The translations under genes were made by a program, and so were the position numbers. This document shows, piece by piece, positions 10,969-21,174 of a stretch of DNA of 64,000 nucleotides. The stretch is taken from assembly GCA_963920665.1 (NCBI GenBank), contig OY987269.1, forward strand, positions 6,264,501 to 6,328,500. Direction: 5' to 3'. The notes beneath the pieces were generated by a model. That model was not told the origin of the DNA. It did no database searches and saw nothing but the letters and a program-made list of their open reading frames with translations. The stretch's first letter is position 1. Each line of letters begins with the position of its first letter. This DNA is from Straminergon stramineum (Eukaryota > Streptophyta > Bryopsida > Hypnales > Calliergonaceae).

Positions 10969-13237
10969 CTATGGAAGGACTTGGCCCATTTGACTGAGAT
11001 AGTCACCAGAATACTCCAATTATATACCAAGTGCATTCTTTGTTTCTTCACTTAGTAGAAATATCATCCATCAACATTGTGATAATATGCCCTGTCCTTT
11101 AGGATTAACCTTGGAAGGACAAGCCCTTGACCATTGGATTCAAGCCTCATGGTCCTTCAAATATTGTAATTGTCATCCAATTTTTATCCCCTTTCACTAG
11201 ATTTCATCCAAATATTTGCAAGAATTAGATCATATTCATCCATTATTTATTTAATTTGTGTGAAGGGATGAAATAATTGAATGAAATTGAGTAGTAATAT
11301 AAAACAAAGAGGCATATAGTATATGCCATAAACTTGTCTACAAAAATTGAATAGAGCAATGTTGATAGTGGAGGGGTACCATGCATCAATATATAATGAG
11401 ATCGATGGTGAAAGGTGGAAGCCAAATGTAGATTAGGAAGCAATTAAGAAGCATATGATTGATCATTAAAATTGTCAATTATACATTTTGTCAATTTAGT
11501 GTAGTGTGTGTATGGCTAGAGCCACTATTAATGCGTGTACTTTGCATTAAACCTACCAAGCTATACTACGAGAGGAAGTTAGAGAGGAGATGGTTGTATT
11601 TGCAACAGAGCTTTGAAAGATAAATCTATAAGTGATAAGGAGCAATAGGTTAAAAGGATTCAAACTTTTACACCAACAGAGACGATGATGATGCATGTGA
11701 GAGGAACATGTGTGCTAAGAAGAGGATGAAGTGTGGTGATGGTGTGACAAAGCTCCATCAATGTGCATGTGTGGAGCAAGCACCAACAAGATAGTCCAAA
11801 CTTTTCTAAAGAAGGAAGATAGAAGAAATGCCAACCATTATTTTAGGGTTTAGGTCAATTAATCCTTTAATGTTGGAATTGGTTCTTGGATTTGTGCACA
11901 TTTCTTTTATCTTTAAATGTATATGTTTCTTTTCTCTCAATTTCATCCAATTGGTCATGAAGGAAGGATTTTTTTTGGATATTCAAGTATTAGATTTGAT
12001 ATTTGAATGAAATGATATTTGGATGAAATATCACTTTGAAATATTATATTTAGCATTCAAAATATGGCCTTCATAGTCATTAGGATTTAAAGGTTTGTCT
12101 ATTTGAGGTCCCTTGGTAGGACCATATTTTTAAGGAATGAATCAGTATAAAGTAATAAGTAACAATGCATAAACATACAACTATGGTTTATATTCTTTGA
12201 TTTGTGAAAATATTGTTGGTCCTTGGTTGTAGTTAAAGGGTGATTTTAGATTCTCTAAAAATGTATTTTTAGATAGAGTCTGATATACCGTGAATTTTTA
12301 AAGTGTTGCAAAGACATATATCCCAAATTGACCCTATGGCTTTCATGAATAGAAATTTGATGAAGGTCTACATTTTAGGTTTGAATTTATAGAGGTTGGT
12401 TTTAGAAACAAGTGAAAAGCATTGATAAAGAGAGGTTTCAAAAAATATTGTGAATTAACATTTTCACAATGGGGATGAGTTAGTGATTCTCTAATGTAAA
12501 TCAACAAGAGTAGATCTATGATGAAGGTAGTTTTGTAATAGATAAACTTTTAAAAATTTTCAACTATAGTAGAAATCTTAGGAATCAATACAAAACTATA
12601 AGGGAAATCTCCTAATGTATTTTTGTTTTATAAACATGCATCGAAAATCCTACTCACAAGGGCTAAAGATTTTTCAACAAATGTAAATAAATTCTATAGT
12701 AGCTACATCTAATTGCTGCCCATGTTTAGAATTGGACCCGCTTCATGTTTACCTTAAATGTACAACCTCTATTCATAAGAGTAAGGATTTTTGTAACAAA
12801 TATTCACTAAAAAATACAAAAGAAAATTGAGGGAATATTTGGCAATACATTCTTTCTTTCTTAGTGGATTAAATCACAAAATTACTACAAAATGGTATAC
12901 ATTTTCTAATGAATAGTCCTTGTATGCAAATAGTGTCATCATTGCAATGAAATGTCAATGTGGTGCCATATCAAGTGACAAAGTTTGTATTCTATTTGGA
13001 ACATTGCCTAAATACAATGAAATTACAACCTTTATTTTAAACTTTTGTAAAAAATGTTAAAAGCTTCATGTTAAAGCTTGCCAACCCTACTACATATCAA
13101 TTAGAAATGATTATTAACTTTCCAAAAACATTTATGAAATCTTCAAAGAACATTCAATTGAGCTAATATGGTAAGAAAATGAGCACTTTGGTTCATATCA
13201 CAATTGAAGTGGTTATATTTTAAAGTACACTCATACT
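10969..13237. other. AT-rich unit 2 tail and unit 3 lead, no gene seen
   Basis: Matches 3801-5945 plus the unit lead. Short open frames (for example 11828-12010) align with ones in unit 1 but are not conserved in length. I see no gene. Confidence 0.6.
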
Positions 13238-13241
13238 TTAA

Positions 13242-13802
13242 CCCCTAAAAGCTCCAACATCCACTTACTAGATGACAAACACATTGAATCTCAAGTCTTG
13301 GATGAAAGTCATTCTAATTTGTAGAGATACTTTATCAAGTTCTTGTCCTATCTAATAGTTGGATATGGTGTTACTAGAGTACATATTTTTCTAAAATTGC
13401 AAATGTGGAAGTATATGAAGTGGTTGACTAAGTCAGAATTGTATTGACTCTAGTTCAAAATTAGATTTGCAAAAATGAGGTCATTGATTTAAAAACCACA
13501 AAAACTCCAAAATCACCATGTTAGGAGAACCTCATTTCAAATCCATTCCAACAAATTTTACTCAAAAAATGATAATATTTTGCTTGTAATTGAGCTTAGA
13601 AGGAATTTTGAAATTGTCCTTTCAAAATTTATATTAAAAAATTTGGTAATAGCATTGGTGAATCTAGCCGTACCAATGGAATCCACAATTCAAAATCTAC
13701 AACTTTTAATTGTATATCAATTCCAAAATATTTTTCCAAATAGCACTTTACAATGATTTTTTCAAATCATCAATTTTGGAGGAGACTCTAGATGTTTAGG
13801 GG
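13242..13802 (+). mobile_element. TTAA element, family A (unit 3)
   Basis: 561 bp, left end CCCCTAAAAGCTCC, right end GATGTTTAGGGG, flanked by TTAA at 13238-13241 and 13803-13806. It occupies the same site and orientation as 6525-7105, so it was probably present before units 2 and 3 separated. Confidence 0.85.
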
Positions 13803-13806
13803 TTAA

Positions 13807-14276
13807 GGTAAAACAACCCATTACAGACCTTTCTCCCATTGTGGACTCCAAAGGAATGACCCCATTCTAGTTTTCTTTTAGTGATTGAGATTTGGGCTAC
13901 ATTCAATATCTTAGCTAACTGGAATGAAGTGATTAGTGACCACAATGAAAACTTTTAGTTTTTTAGTATTAGTTCATTATAGGAAGTGCCTATTTTAGGT
14001 CTTCTATGTTAGAAAATATTGTGATTGCAACAGGTGAGTAAGATTAGTTTTAAGGCTTAGTTTTGGTTGGTTTGGGGGTAGTCTACAAACTCTTCCAGGC
14101 TGTGATGGGCTAAACACTTCAAAAATTCATAACAAATTCACACTTTGTCAAAAAAATTGAGTTTCAAATGCTCTCACCATTTCTATCACTCGAGTTTCTC
14201 TGGAAAAAAAAGTAGAAAATTTCAGAAATGACCAGAGAGCAAACCCCCCATTTGGTCCGTAATGGGCTGTTTTACC
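13807..14276 (+). mobile_element. TTAA element, family B
   Basis: 470 bp with ~23-bp terminal inverted repeats: GGTAAAACAACCCATTACAG on the left and the complement of GGTAAAACAGCCCATTACGG on the right. Flanked by TTAA at 13803-13806 and 14277-14280. It abuts the family A element and shares its TTAA. Absent from units 1 and 2. A second, diverged member is at 38603-39042. No coding capacity. Confidence 0.85.
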
Positions 14277-14317
14277 TTAAAGCTAAATAATGCTAATTGA
14301 ATCATCATCACCGACAA

Positions 14318-14935
14318 TCTCATGCCGTCAATTAGGGTTTGGTTTCGAAAGCCTGAGGCATTGCAGTAGTTCGTCTCTGAAAGGGTCGTCTGGAACGTGC
14401 CCGAAATTAGGGTTTATTTTGGTGGGATCGTAGCAGTGTAGTATGTCCATTCAAGCCTTGTCTTGTCTCCAGCATACCAGAAATTAGAGTTTTGAATTCT
14501 CAAGCCTCTGAGATTGCAGTAGACCAGTAGTCTGTCCTAGAAAGAGAGCGCCCTTGCCTGAAATTGGGTTTTGTTTAAGCGGAAATGCAGCAGTCTGTCC
14601 TACAATCGCTTGTCTTGTCTCCGAAATGCTAGAAATTAGGATTTGTATACGCAAGCCTGCAAGCCTGCAGTATTCTGTAATCTGTAATATAAATGCTTGG
14701 CTTGTCTCCCAAATGCCAGAGATTAGGGCTTCTAGTCGCGAGCCTTCAAGATTGCAGTAATCTGACATAAATGCTTCTCTTGTCTCCGAAATGCCAGAAA
14801 TTAGGGTTTTGTATTCGCAGCGATCCGATATTAGGGTTTGTTTCGGACGCATTCAGGGATTGCAGAAGTCTGCCCTCGAAAGCGCCATCGCCCGAAGTTA
14901 GGTTTTGTTCTCGGAAGCCTTCAAGGTCGCGCATC
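14318..14935. repeat. ~75-bp repeat array 3' of tauD copy 3
   Basis: About eight to nine units with the same TTAGGGTTT core as in units 1 and 2, the longest of the three arrays. An apparent plus-strand frame of 207 aa runs from here into tauD exon 3 but is antisense sequence. Confidence 0.8.
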
Positions 14936-14944
14936 CCTCTCCTC

Positions 14945-16465
14945 TTAAAAAGGTTTGTCCCCGAGAATCGTGGCGCGGTTCATGACCCTTCGCTGCGGGA
15001 GGTAATCCGCCACGCCGTAGTGCTGCGTGACCCGGTTATCCCAAAACGCAACGTCGTCCTTCTGCCACTTCCACCGCAACGTGAACTCCGGCTTGGTCGC
15101 ATGCGCGAACAGGAACCCAAGCAGCGCGTCGCTTTCGGCTTTCGTCACGTCCACGATTCGATCCAGGAAGGCCTCGCTGACGAACAGCGCCTTCCGTCCA
15201 CTGACGGGGTGGGTGCGAATCAGGGGGTGGACGACGGGAGGGTTCTTTTTCACGGCGTTTTGCCAGAGGGCCGTGGGGTCTCCGCGGCCGGAGTAGTGGT
15301 AACGCGGTGCGGAGAATCGCTTGACGAAGCTGTGTTCCGCGTGGAGCCCGAGGAGGAAGTCCTGCAAAATTGTTGGATTAGCGACAAGGAATGAATGTAT
15401 ATGTACACTACTGCGTTCCTTAGTATTGGTGCCATTTGATATAGTGAGTAAGAGTATGTTACCGGGAATTCCTTGGTGAATCCTGAATTTTTCTCCTAAT
15501 GTAATGCATCAAAGTGACTGCCAATCAATGATGTTCTTCTGTATTTGTACTCTATTGCGTTCGTCAGTATTCATGCCAGTTGGTTTAATACACGAGGAAG
15601 AAACCGGGAATTCTTCACCTAATCTTGAATTTCACAAACTAAAGTTCTCTACTGGTAGTACACCTCAGTGACTGGCAATCCGGTATGTCATGTATTTTCA
15701 AAATTAGCAGAATAACTACATCCTCTGGCTTTCGATTGCAGTTTCGGTAGAAAATTTTAGAAGTTTTGAATAATGTTGTAGCAATTGGTACATCTTTCGC
15801 TCATTTTGACAAAATCATGTAGCAAATCCTACTGTATTGGCTGCTGTTTATGCTCTCCATTAGCCAAGAACGATCTGTTTTACCGATTCGTGCAGTACCT
15901 GCAAGGGCTTCGAGAGTGCTTCAAAGGCGGCAATGCCGCTGGCGAATAGGGTGTCCCCTCCCACGGGCGGGATGAGCTTGCCACTGAGAATGCAGGCCAT
16001 GGGCGGAGTCTCGATGAAGGTGACATCCGTGTGCCAGCGATCGTTGTCCGCGGGGTGGTCTCCGTTGGAGTCTAGGATCATGATTTCCTCAAGCTCGGGT
16101 CCGAAGTTTGGGTAGAGTGGATGCACGTGTAAATCGCCGAAGTGCTTCGCGAAGTCGCGTTGTTGCTTGGGAGTGATCGGCTGGTTGCGAAAGAAGAGCA
16201 CCTGCACAGAATTGCCAAGTTTTGCATTGCCAAAATGAAGTGAGCAAGTGGTCATTTGGCTAGTCCTGGTCATTTGGGCAATGGTTGTGTACTGCTGCTG
16301 ACGCTTTTGCCATTTCAACAGAGAACTGCCAAATTTTCTTACCTGGTATTGGAGCAAGGCGTCATTGATGGCTGCTTCTTGTTCTCGCTGTAATGGCTCC
16401 GCTAGTGATACGCCGTCCACAGTGGCGCCGAAGGCTTTCGTGAGAGGAGTGATTTGCAGTGCCAT
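14945..16465 (-). CDS. tauD: Taurine dioxygenase TauD, copy 3, three coding exons
   Basis: Coding exons on the minus strand are 16343-16465, 15899-16201 and 14945-15361, identical in length to the other copies. Introns are 141 bp (stop-free and a multiple of three) and 537 bp. The product is 280 aa with the HTD motif, distal His and 2OG Arg intact. It is the most diverged copy: substitutions include PLQREQ in exon 1, DSNGDHPAD in exon 2, and KRFSAP, SEAFLDR, VDVTKAES and LPQRRVM in exon 3. None touches a known catalytic residue, and several (LDR/LTR, QRR/HRR) are conservative. Intron 2 has lost about one repeat unit relative to copies 1 and 2. All three genes point the same way. Confidence 0.93.
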
Positions 16466-16504
16466 GGATACAGAATCAGCAATCGAAGGAGATCGGAGAA
16501 TGGA

Positions 16505-16739
16505 CTGCAATTGTTTCAAGGTGAGTTTGCTAGCTCCTGGACCTGCATGACGCCAATTTTTTTTATTTCCTTTTTTCCATTGTGTGCAGTACTGTGCTAC
16601 CTGCACCTGTCTTGTGCAATTCAGACAATGAGGAATTCAAACCAGTATAAGTGCTGCTCAGGAGAACCCCCCTGCCCCTGCACTGTACTCCTCTGGTGCA
16701 TGAAACATACGCTGGGTGTCCCCTGAATAGCGCTCTTAC
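16505..16739 (-). other. Probable 5'UTR intron of tauD copy 3
   Basis: Same conserved donor (AAAG/GTAAGAGC, 16738-16739) and acceptor-like site (16505) as the other copies, predicted 235 bp. The in-frame TGA just before the donor, seen in copy 1, is also present here. Confidence 0.45.
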
Positions 16740-17525
16740 CTTTCAAATGAAGCAATTGATTCGAGCTGAATAAGAGCACCCTATCCTTCCAAACCAATCA
16801 AGGGATCACAGCTCATGACAAGGACTCAAGCCACCTAATCAACCAAATATTCACAACTCGATGAAAGGATGAAGAGGGGGACTTGCCAGTTTAGCCGTGC
16901 AGGATGAAGTCTTGCTTTTTCAATTCAGAATGATCCCTAGGGTGTGCTATACCTTGCAAGTACTGCCCCGCGATTTGATACCAAGTTGCACGGAGCGCGT
17001 CTCTTCTTTCTCCAAAGTAGCTGTCCCGTTGTGGAATTTTGGAACAGAAGTTTTGAACTCTCCTTGTTCTTCTGCAGGCACTCCTAATTCCCACACCAAC
17101 GACTAGAGTTTGGGAATGAGACTCTGAATTGCGTGATCTCCTTTGGCACTCCCAAGGACTGGACTTGTGGAATGAGAAGGGGACTTTTTCACTACAGCGT
17201 AATTCTTTTTCAAAGTAAGTGCTCTATACAACTATGAGTGGAATCAACGAGAGCTGCTTCAAAAGTGGACCGAGATTGTGGAGAATTGGACAGAAGTGAT
17301 AGTTTTAGTGGGATTGAGATCTAAGGCGGTGGAGATGCTGCAGGTCTGAGGGTGCAAGAGACGAGTGATGGAGCTACTTGTTTGGGACCTCTGGCAGGTG
17401 CACTGAATGTGGCTCTCATTCTGGCTCACGTCCTTGCCTGTGTTAACCCATTCTCTAATATCACATCCTTTTTGGTCTCATCAACCTCGAGATTTTACAG
17501 TTTTTTTGGCCTCACCCTTTTAACC
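16740..17525 (-). promoter_or_regulatory. Conserved 5' flank of tauD copy 3
   Basis: Homologous to 2973-3800 and 9575-10379, with the same minus-strand short frame (16891-17094). Homology to the other units ends at the TTAA near 17526. Confidence 0.45.
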
Positions 17526-17529
17526 TTAA

Positions 17530-18233
17530 CCCTTAAATGATACTGAGGACGTTCCTTGTCTGATGGATGAGAGAGAATCTTCTTATGTAGGATAGAGGTG
17601 CAATTGTTCATTCTTGGAATTTTGTGCATATAGGAGAGATCTTGCATAGTAGTTTGACCAATCAATGGTGAGCTTCCACCTTCTTTGAGGCCATGGGCAA
17701 CTTGGAAGCCAGTACTAAAAAATTTATGAAACTTCTGAATGCTAGAACTACAATTTCAAATTGTTATGCAAAACCCAAGATTTAGTTTGATAGATGCATT
17801 TCGTAAAGATAAAGATAATGATATCGAAGAGCTTCATATGTAGTTTAGTGGAGGAATTTTCCTAAAGATTCTTAGAAAATTTATGCCCTTCGTGCACTAT
17901 GTGATTAAACCCAACCCGATGGTAATAGTAACACTAATTTACAGTCATATAGGCATTATGCAAATTTGCAAGGTACAAAAATATAGTAATTGACATTATT
18001 ATAGATAAATTTAATTTGGTTATGGTACAAGGTGAAGATACAAAGTTAAGGTACAAAAAGCCTTTTTTATAGGTTTGGAAGGCAAAGTACTCTCCCTACA
18101 ATCTATAGAGGCAAAGATTCTAAAAGTTCTTCTACACATTGATATACTGTCCAAATGAGTTTTTTGCACTTTGCAATAGAAATGACAATTTTGAATGTTT
18201 TCACATGGAAATAAAGCCTTTGGACTTTAGGGG
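17530..18233. mobile_element. TTAA element C
   Basis: 704 bp between TTAA 17526-17529 and TTAA 18234-18237, with ends CCCTTAAATG and GGACTTTAGGGG. It belongs to the CCCCTAAA-ended group but shows no close second copy in the window. Confidence 0.6.
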
Positions 18234-18237
18234 TTAA

Positions 18238-18879
18238 CCACTAAATGTCCAAGGCACCAAATTTTGGTGTTTCAAAAACTTTGAAGTTATGTAAAAACCA
18301 ACAAATTGCTAATATTATTAGTTTATATTTTTGGAGAATTCTTTTTGAAGTCTAGTTTTAGGATCAAAAAGTTGATCTTAAAAATAAAGGATTATGATTT
18401 TTCTATTGAAGATTTTGTGCAAGGATGCCCATTGCAATCTTGACTTCCCCTAGTATTGAGGGCTCTTGGAAATGAGCCTCAAATACACTAGATCTTAGAG
18501 ACAAAATCACATTAGAAATTCATTTAAAAATATTGTAGAATAGATTTTGAAAAACTGTAAATTGATTGGGATTGTGCATGCTAGGCCCTATAACCTCATA
18601 CTGAGTATTTTTTTAGTGACCAACTTTTTAGAGTTGACATGTAAAAAGTGAATTGAAAAATTCTCTCAATTTTTACACCCTCTTGATCAAACATTATAAT
18701 CTTTCAATCTATAAGTGATATTGTTATGTTTTCTTTTCCTATGTAATCTCTAACATGTCTAGTTTGAATTTGTACAGTTACAATTTAAAAGAAATTGGTA
18801 CAACTCATGAAAATGTTGACTTTTTGTTCAATTTAGAGCAAATTTCAAGAAGCTCCAAACAAGTCTCGGCATTTAGGGG
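18238..18879 (+). mobile_element. TTAA element, family D, copy 1
   Basis: 642 bp, left end CCACTAAATGTCCAAGG, right end CATTTAGGGG, between TTAA 18234-18237 (shared with element C) and TTAA 18880-18883. The inverted homolog at 51581-52227 has nearly the same length and matching ends. Confidence 0.78.
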
Positions 18880-18883
18880 TTAA

Positions 18884-19507
18884 TAGAGACAAATATTTTA
18901 AGTAGGTTTTATAATTAAATGTAAAGTACATTTGAATCTACAAGGGTATATCTAATCTTATGGGATATACTTCACTTTATTGCACATGAAACTTCCAAAG
19001 TTGGATGAACTTCCAACCTACACGTCTCTTACCTTGCGCCTACAATGTTCAAATTGATTAAGAAATTGAATCCATAGGGTCTAAATCAGTCTAGAATGGT
19101 GGGGTGTAATACATGGATTATTATTTACACATACATGGTCAAAGGAAAAACACAACGTGAAAAACGCAAATGTGTGTCTTTGTTTCAGTGTTCATTTCTC
19201 TTTCTGAAAACAACTATTCCCAACTTCCTCACAATGACTGTCATTCGCAAGCTTATTCAGATTATCCAAGCTCACCCTCAGATAGAAGGATTTCTAGTTA
19301 ATCAAAACGTACATGTACATACAAGCAGAAGCCCTCAGGAAAATCAATCCCTACAAGATTCCCCAACTGCCTAGAACACCTCTCAGAGCGGAAAACTGTA
19401 ATAAAACATTGTCATCCCCGGAGATGAACAACCAACAAATCTTTAATATACAGTACCAATTGTGTTATGAAAAAGGAATCCTGAATTGCAGACCCCCTAG
19501 TTCATTT
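18884..19507. other. 3' flank of the DUF3067 gene
   Basis: No coding frame recognised. The first several hundred bases beyond the DUF3067 stop (read on the minus strand) are presumably 3'UTR and terminator. I could not pick a polyadenylation site. Confidence 0.4.
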
Positions 19508-21174
19508 TCACCTGTTTATCCACTCTCTCGCTCTTCCTCCAGATTCGTCTAGGTTAATGAATATGCTCACAGCCTGCAAGAAAAGTCGGGTATTAGCCTC
19601 CAACAGAGCTCGGATCACTAACGCATGACTCACTAGAAGATAAACAAACGTCCGGTAAGGACTTAAGTAAAAACGATTTATGAACTAATTCATGCTGAAC
19701 CCTTTGGAACAAGTTTTTCTACCTTATCTCGATATGGGGCGATGCTACTGGAAACAGCATGGTCACGCATCACGTGATAACAAAAGAACATTCAATTGAC
19801 ATGAACAAAGAGGCTGGAATAGTTGCGATTCAATAGCTTGCCTTGCCAATACGGGGTCGTTCTTTGGTCTTCTCCAGACTGTCGCGGACAAGGCCGACAG
19901 CTCCCCAGCATCTCAAATTGTTGGCAATGTCATCTAGGTGTAGAAGGTATTCCTCCTCTGTTAAAGGAAAGGAGCGCTGAGTTGAAGAGGAAACGAAGTA
20001 AGTACAGCCACGAGATGATTCAGCAGTGATTTCAAATCACACCTCACTTACTGACTGTTCCAAACATGATAGAGAACTGCCAACTAGAAGCAGCAGGTAT
20101 CGTTGCCATTTACAGACATATTTGTAAAAGTTGCAACTAGAAATCGTTCTGAGATTTATCTAGTGAGTAAATTATATTAAATCGACCACTAAGAAACAAA
20201 GCTCCAACTCCCAGCAACTTACAAGCAACAGATAAACGGAAGACCACTTTAGATATTGTTCATTACCTGCTCGCGATACTTCCACATCACATTCATAGCC
20301 AAGAGCTGGCGCCCCATGAATTCCTGCGTAAATAAAGAGGGAGTGTTTGTTAAGTCTATTGAGTGTTGTCTGTCCTCGAAAGAAATCCAACTTCACAGCT
20401 TCTTGCTCTCTACAGGCGAACGGTTTACTGTTACATGTCAAAAGCGTAGGCTGTGTACTCACTTTCTTAATAAATTGCACATCATAAGATCTCCCGTATT
20501 TCTTTCTTATGATTGTAGCCAAATCTATTCCTCGAAAAGAGACATCATCACTGTTATTGACGTTTACCATTCGTTCCATTTGTTCCCGGAAAGCCTCTGA
20601 GCTTACCTGAATGAAAAGACAAGAAGCACGTGTAAGCGCAAACGGCATTCTCAATTATGGCAAATGGCTGACAAAGAAGTTGTACATGAAGAGAACCGGG
20701 AAAAGGGTATTTCTATTAAAAGTTGACCACAATTTGCTTATGACAAATCAAGGTCAGTACAGCTCCCGGAAGACGTGGACCTTGGAAATCATCTCAACAC
20801 CCGAGTGTTGCAACATCCATCACTGATATCGAACAGCAGCAAGAACGTGCTCCAAGCTGACATGAAGCACAATAGGAATGAAAAGAAGGAGTTACGTTAT
20901 TATTCGAGTCATCGTCGCTTGAGTCACCTTCCGCGTCATCCTCATCATTAGGAGTATTCCATCCGAATAGAGCCTGGCATGGAGAAGGCCCTTTCTTCTC
21001 AACACGATTATGTACATGGCGATGTCGAGACATTCCTGATCCTAACAAAGAATTTGACAATGATACATTTTTCTTGGCATGCCTTCCCTGTTTCACATTG
21101 CCGCAATCTCCAAAAACTTCGGATCTATAGGAAGTGATGGTAAATTTTGAAGAGACAGTAAGGGAAGTTGCCAT
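19508..21174 (-). CDS. DUF3067 family protein, probable chloroplast protein, five exons
   Basis: Minus-strand exons are 20896-21174 (93 codons), 20463-20606 (48), 20267-20323 (19), 19842-19976 (45) and 19508-19573 (21 plus stop), all phase 0, giving 226 aa. Exons 2-5 spell the DUF3067 core found in cyanobacteria and plastid-bearing eukaryotes: KKYGRSYDVQ, then LLAMNVMWKYREQ, RSFPLTEEEYLLHLDDIA, and ERPRIGK-AVSIF. Exon 1 (MATSLTVSSKFTITSYRSEV and onward) is rich in Ser, Thr and Arg, then becomes acidic (DEDDAEGDSSDDDSNNN), as expected for a transit peptide and linker. The last intron has a GC donor (GGCAAG/GCAAGC) and a normal TTCTTGCAG acceptor. Without that splice the protein would end four residues after the lysine and lose the conserved AVSIF tail. 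The molecular function of DUF3067 is not known to me. Confidence 0.87.

Larger units (their letters stand above)
5946..12865. repeat. Tandem segmental duplication, unit 2 (complete)
   Basis: The full unit runs from the lead near 5946 to the start of unit 3 near 12866. Relative to unit 1 it contains three extra insertions: a SINE (6313-6490) and two TTAA-flanked elements of one family in opposite orientations (6525-7105 and 10384-10964). Confidence 0.85.
12866..17525. repeat. Tandem segmental duplication, unit 3 (partial)
   Basis: Homology runs from the unit lead through tauD and its 5' flank and stops at the TTAA elements near 17526, so the AT-rich tail is missing. Inserts here are a family A and a family B element. 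Confidence 0.8.

Noticed and set aside
14771..15394. 207-codon plus-strand frame
   Set aside because: Antisense to tauD exon 3 and the repeat array; similar but shorter antisense frames occur in the other copies and reflect GC-rich coding sequence.
926..16465. Bacterial contamination as the source of tauD
   Set aside because: Introns at conserved sites, three diverged copies and eukaryotic transposons inside the same duplicated units rule it out within one contiguous sequence.
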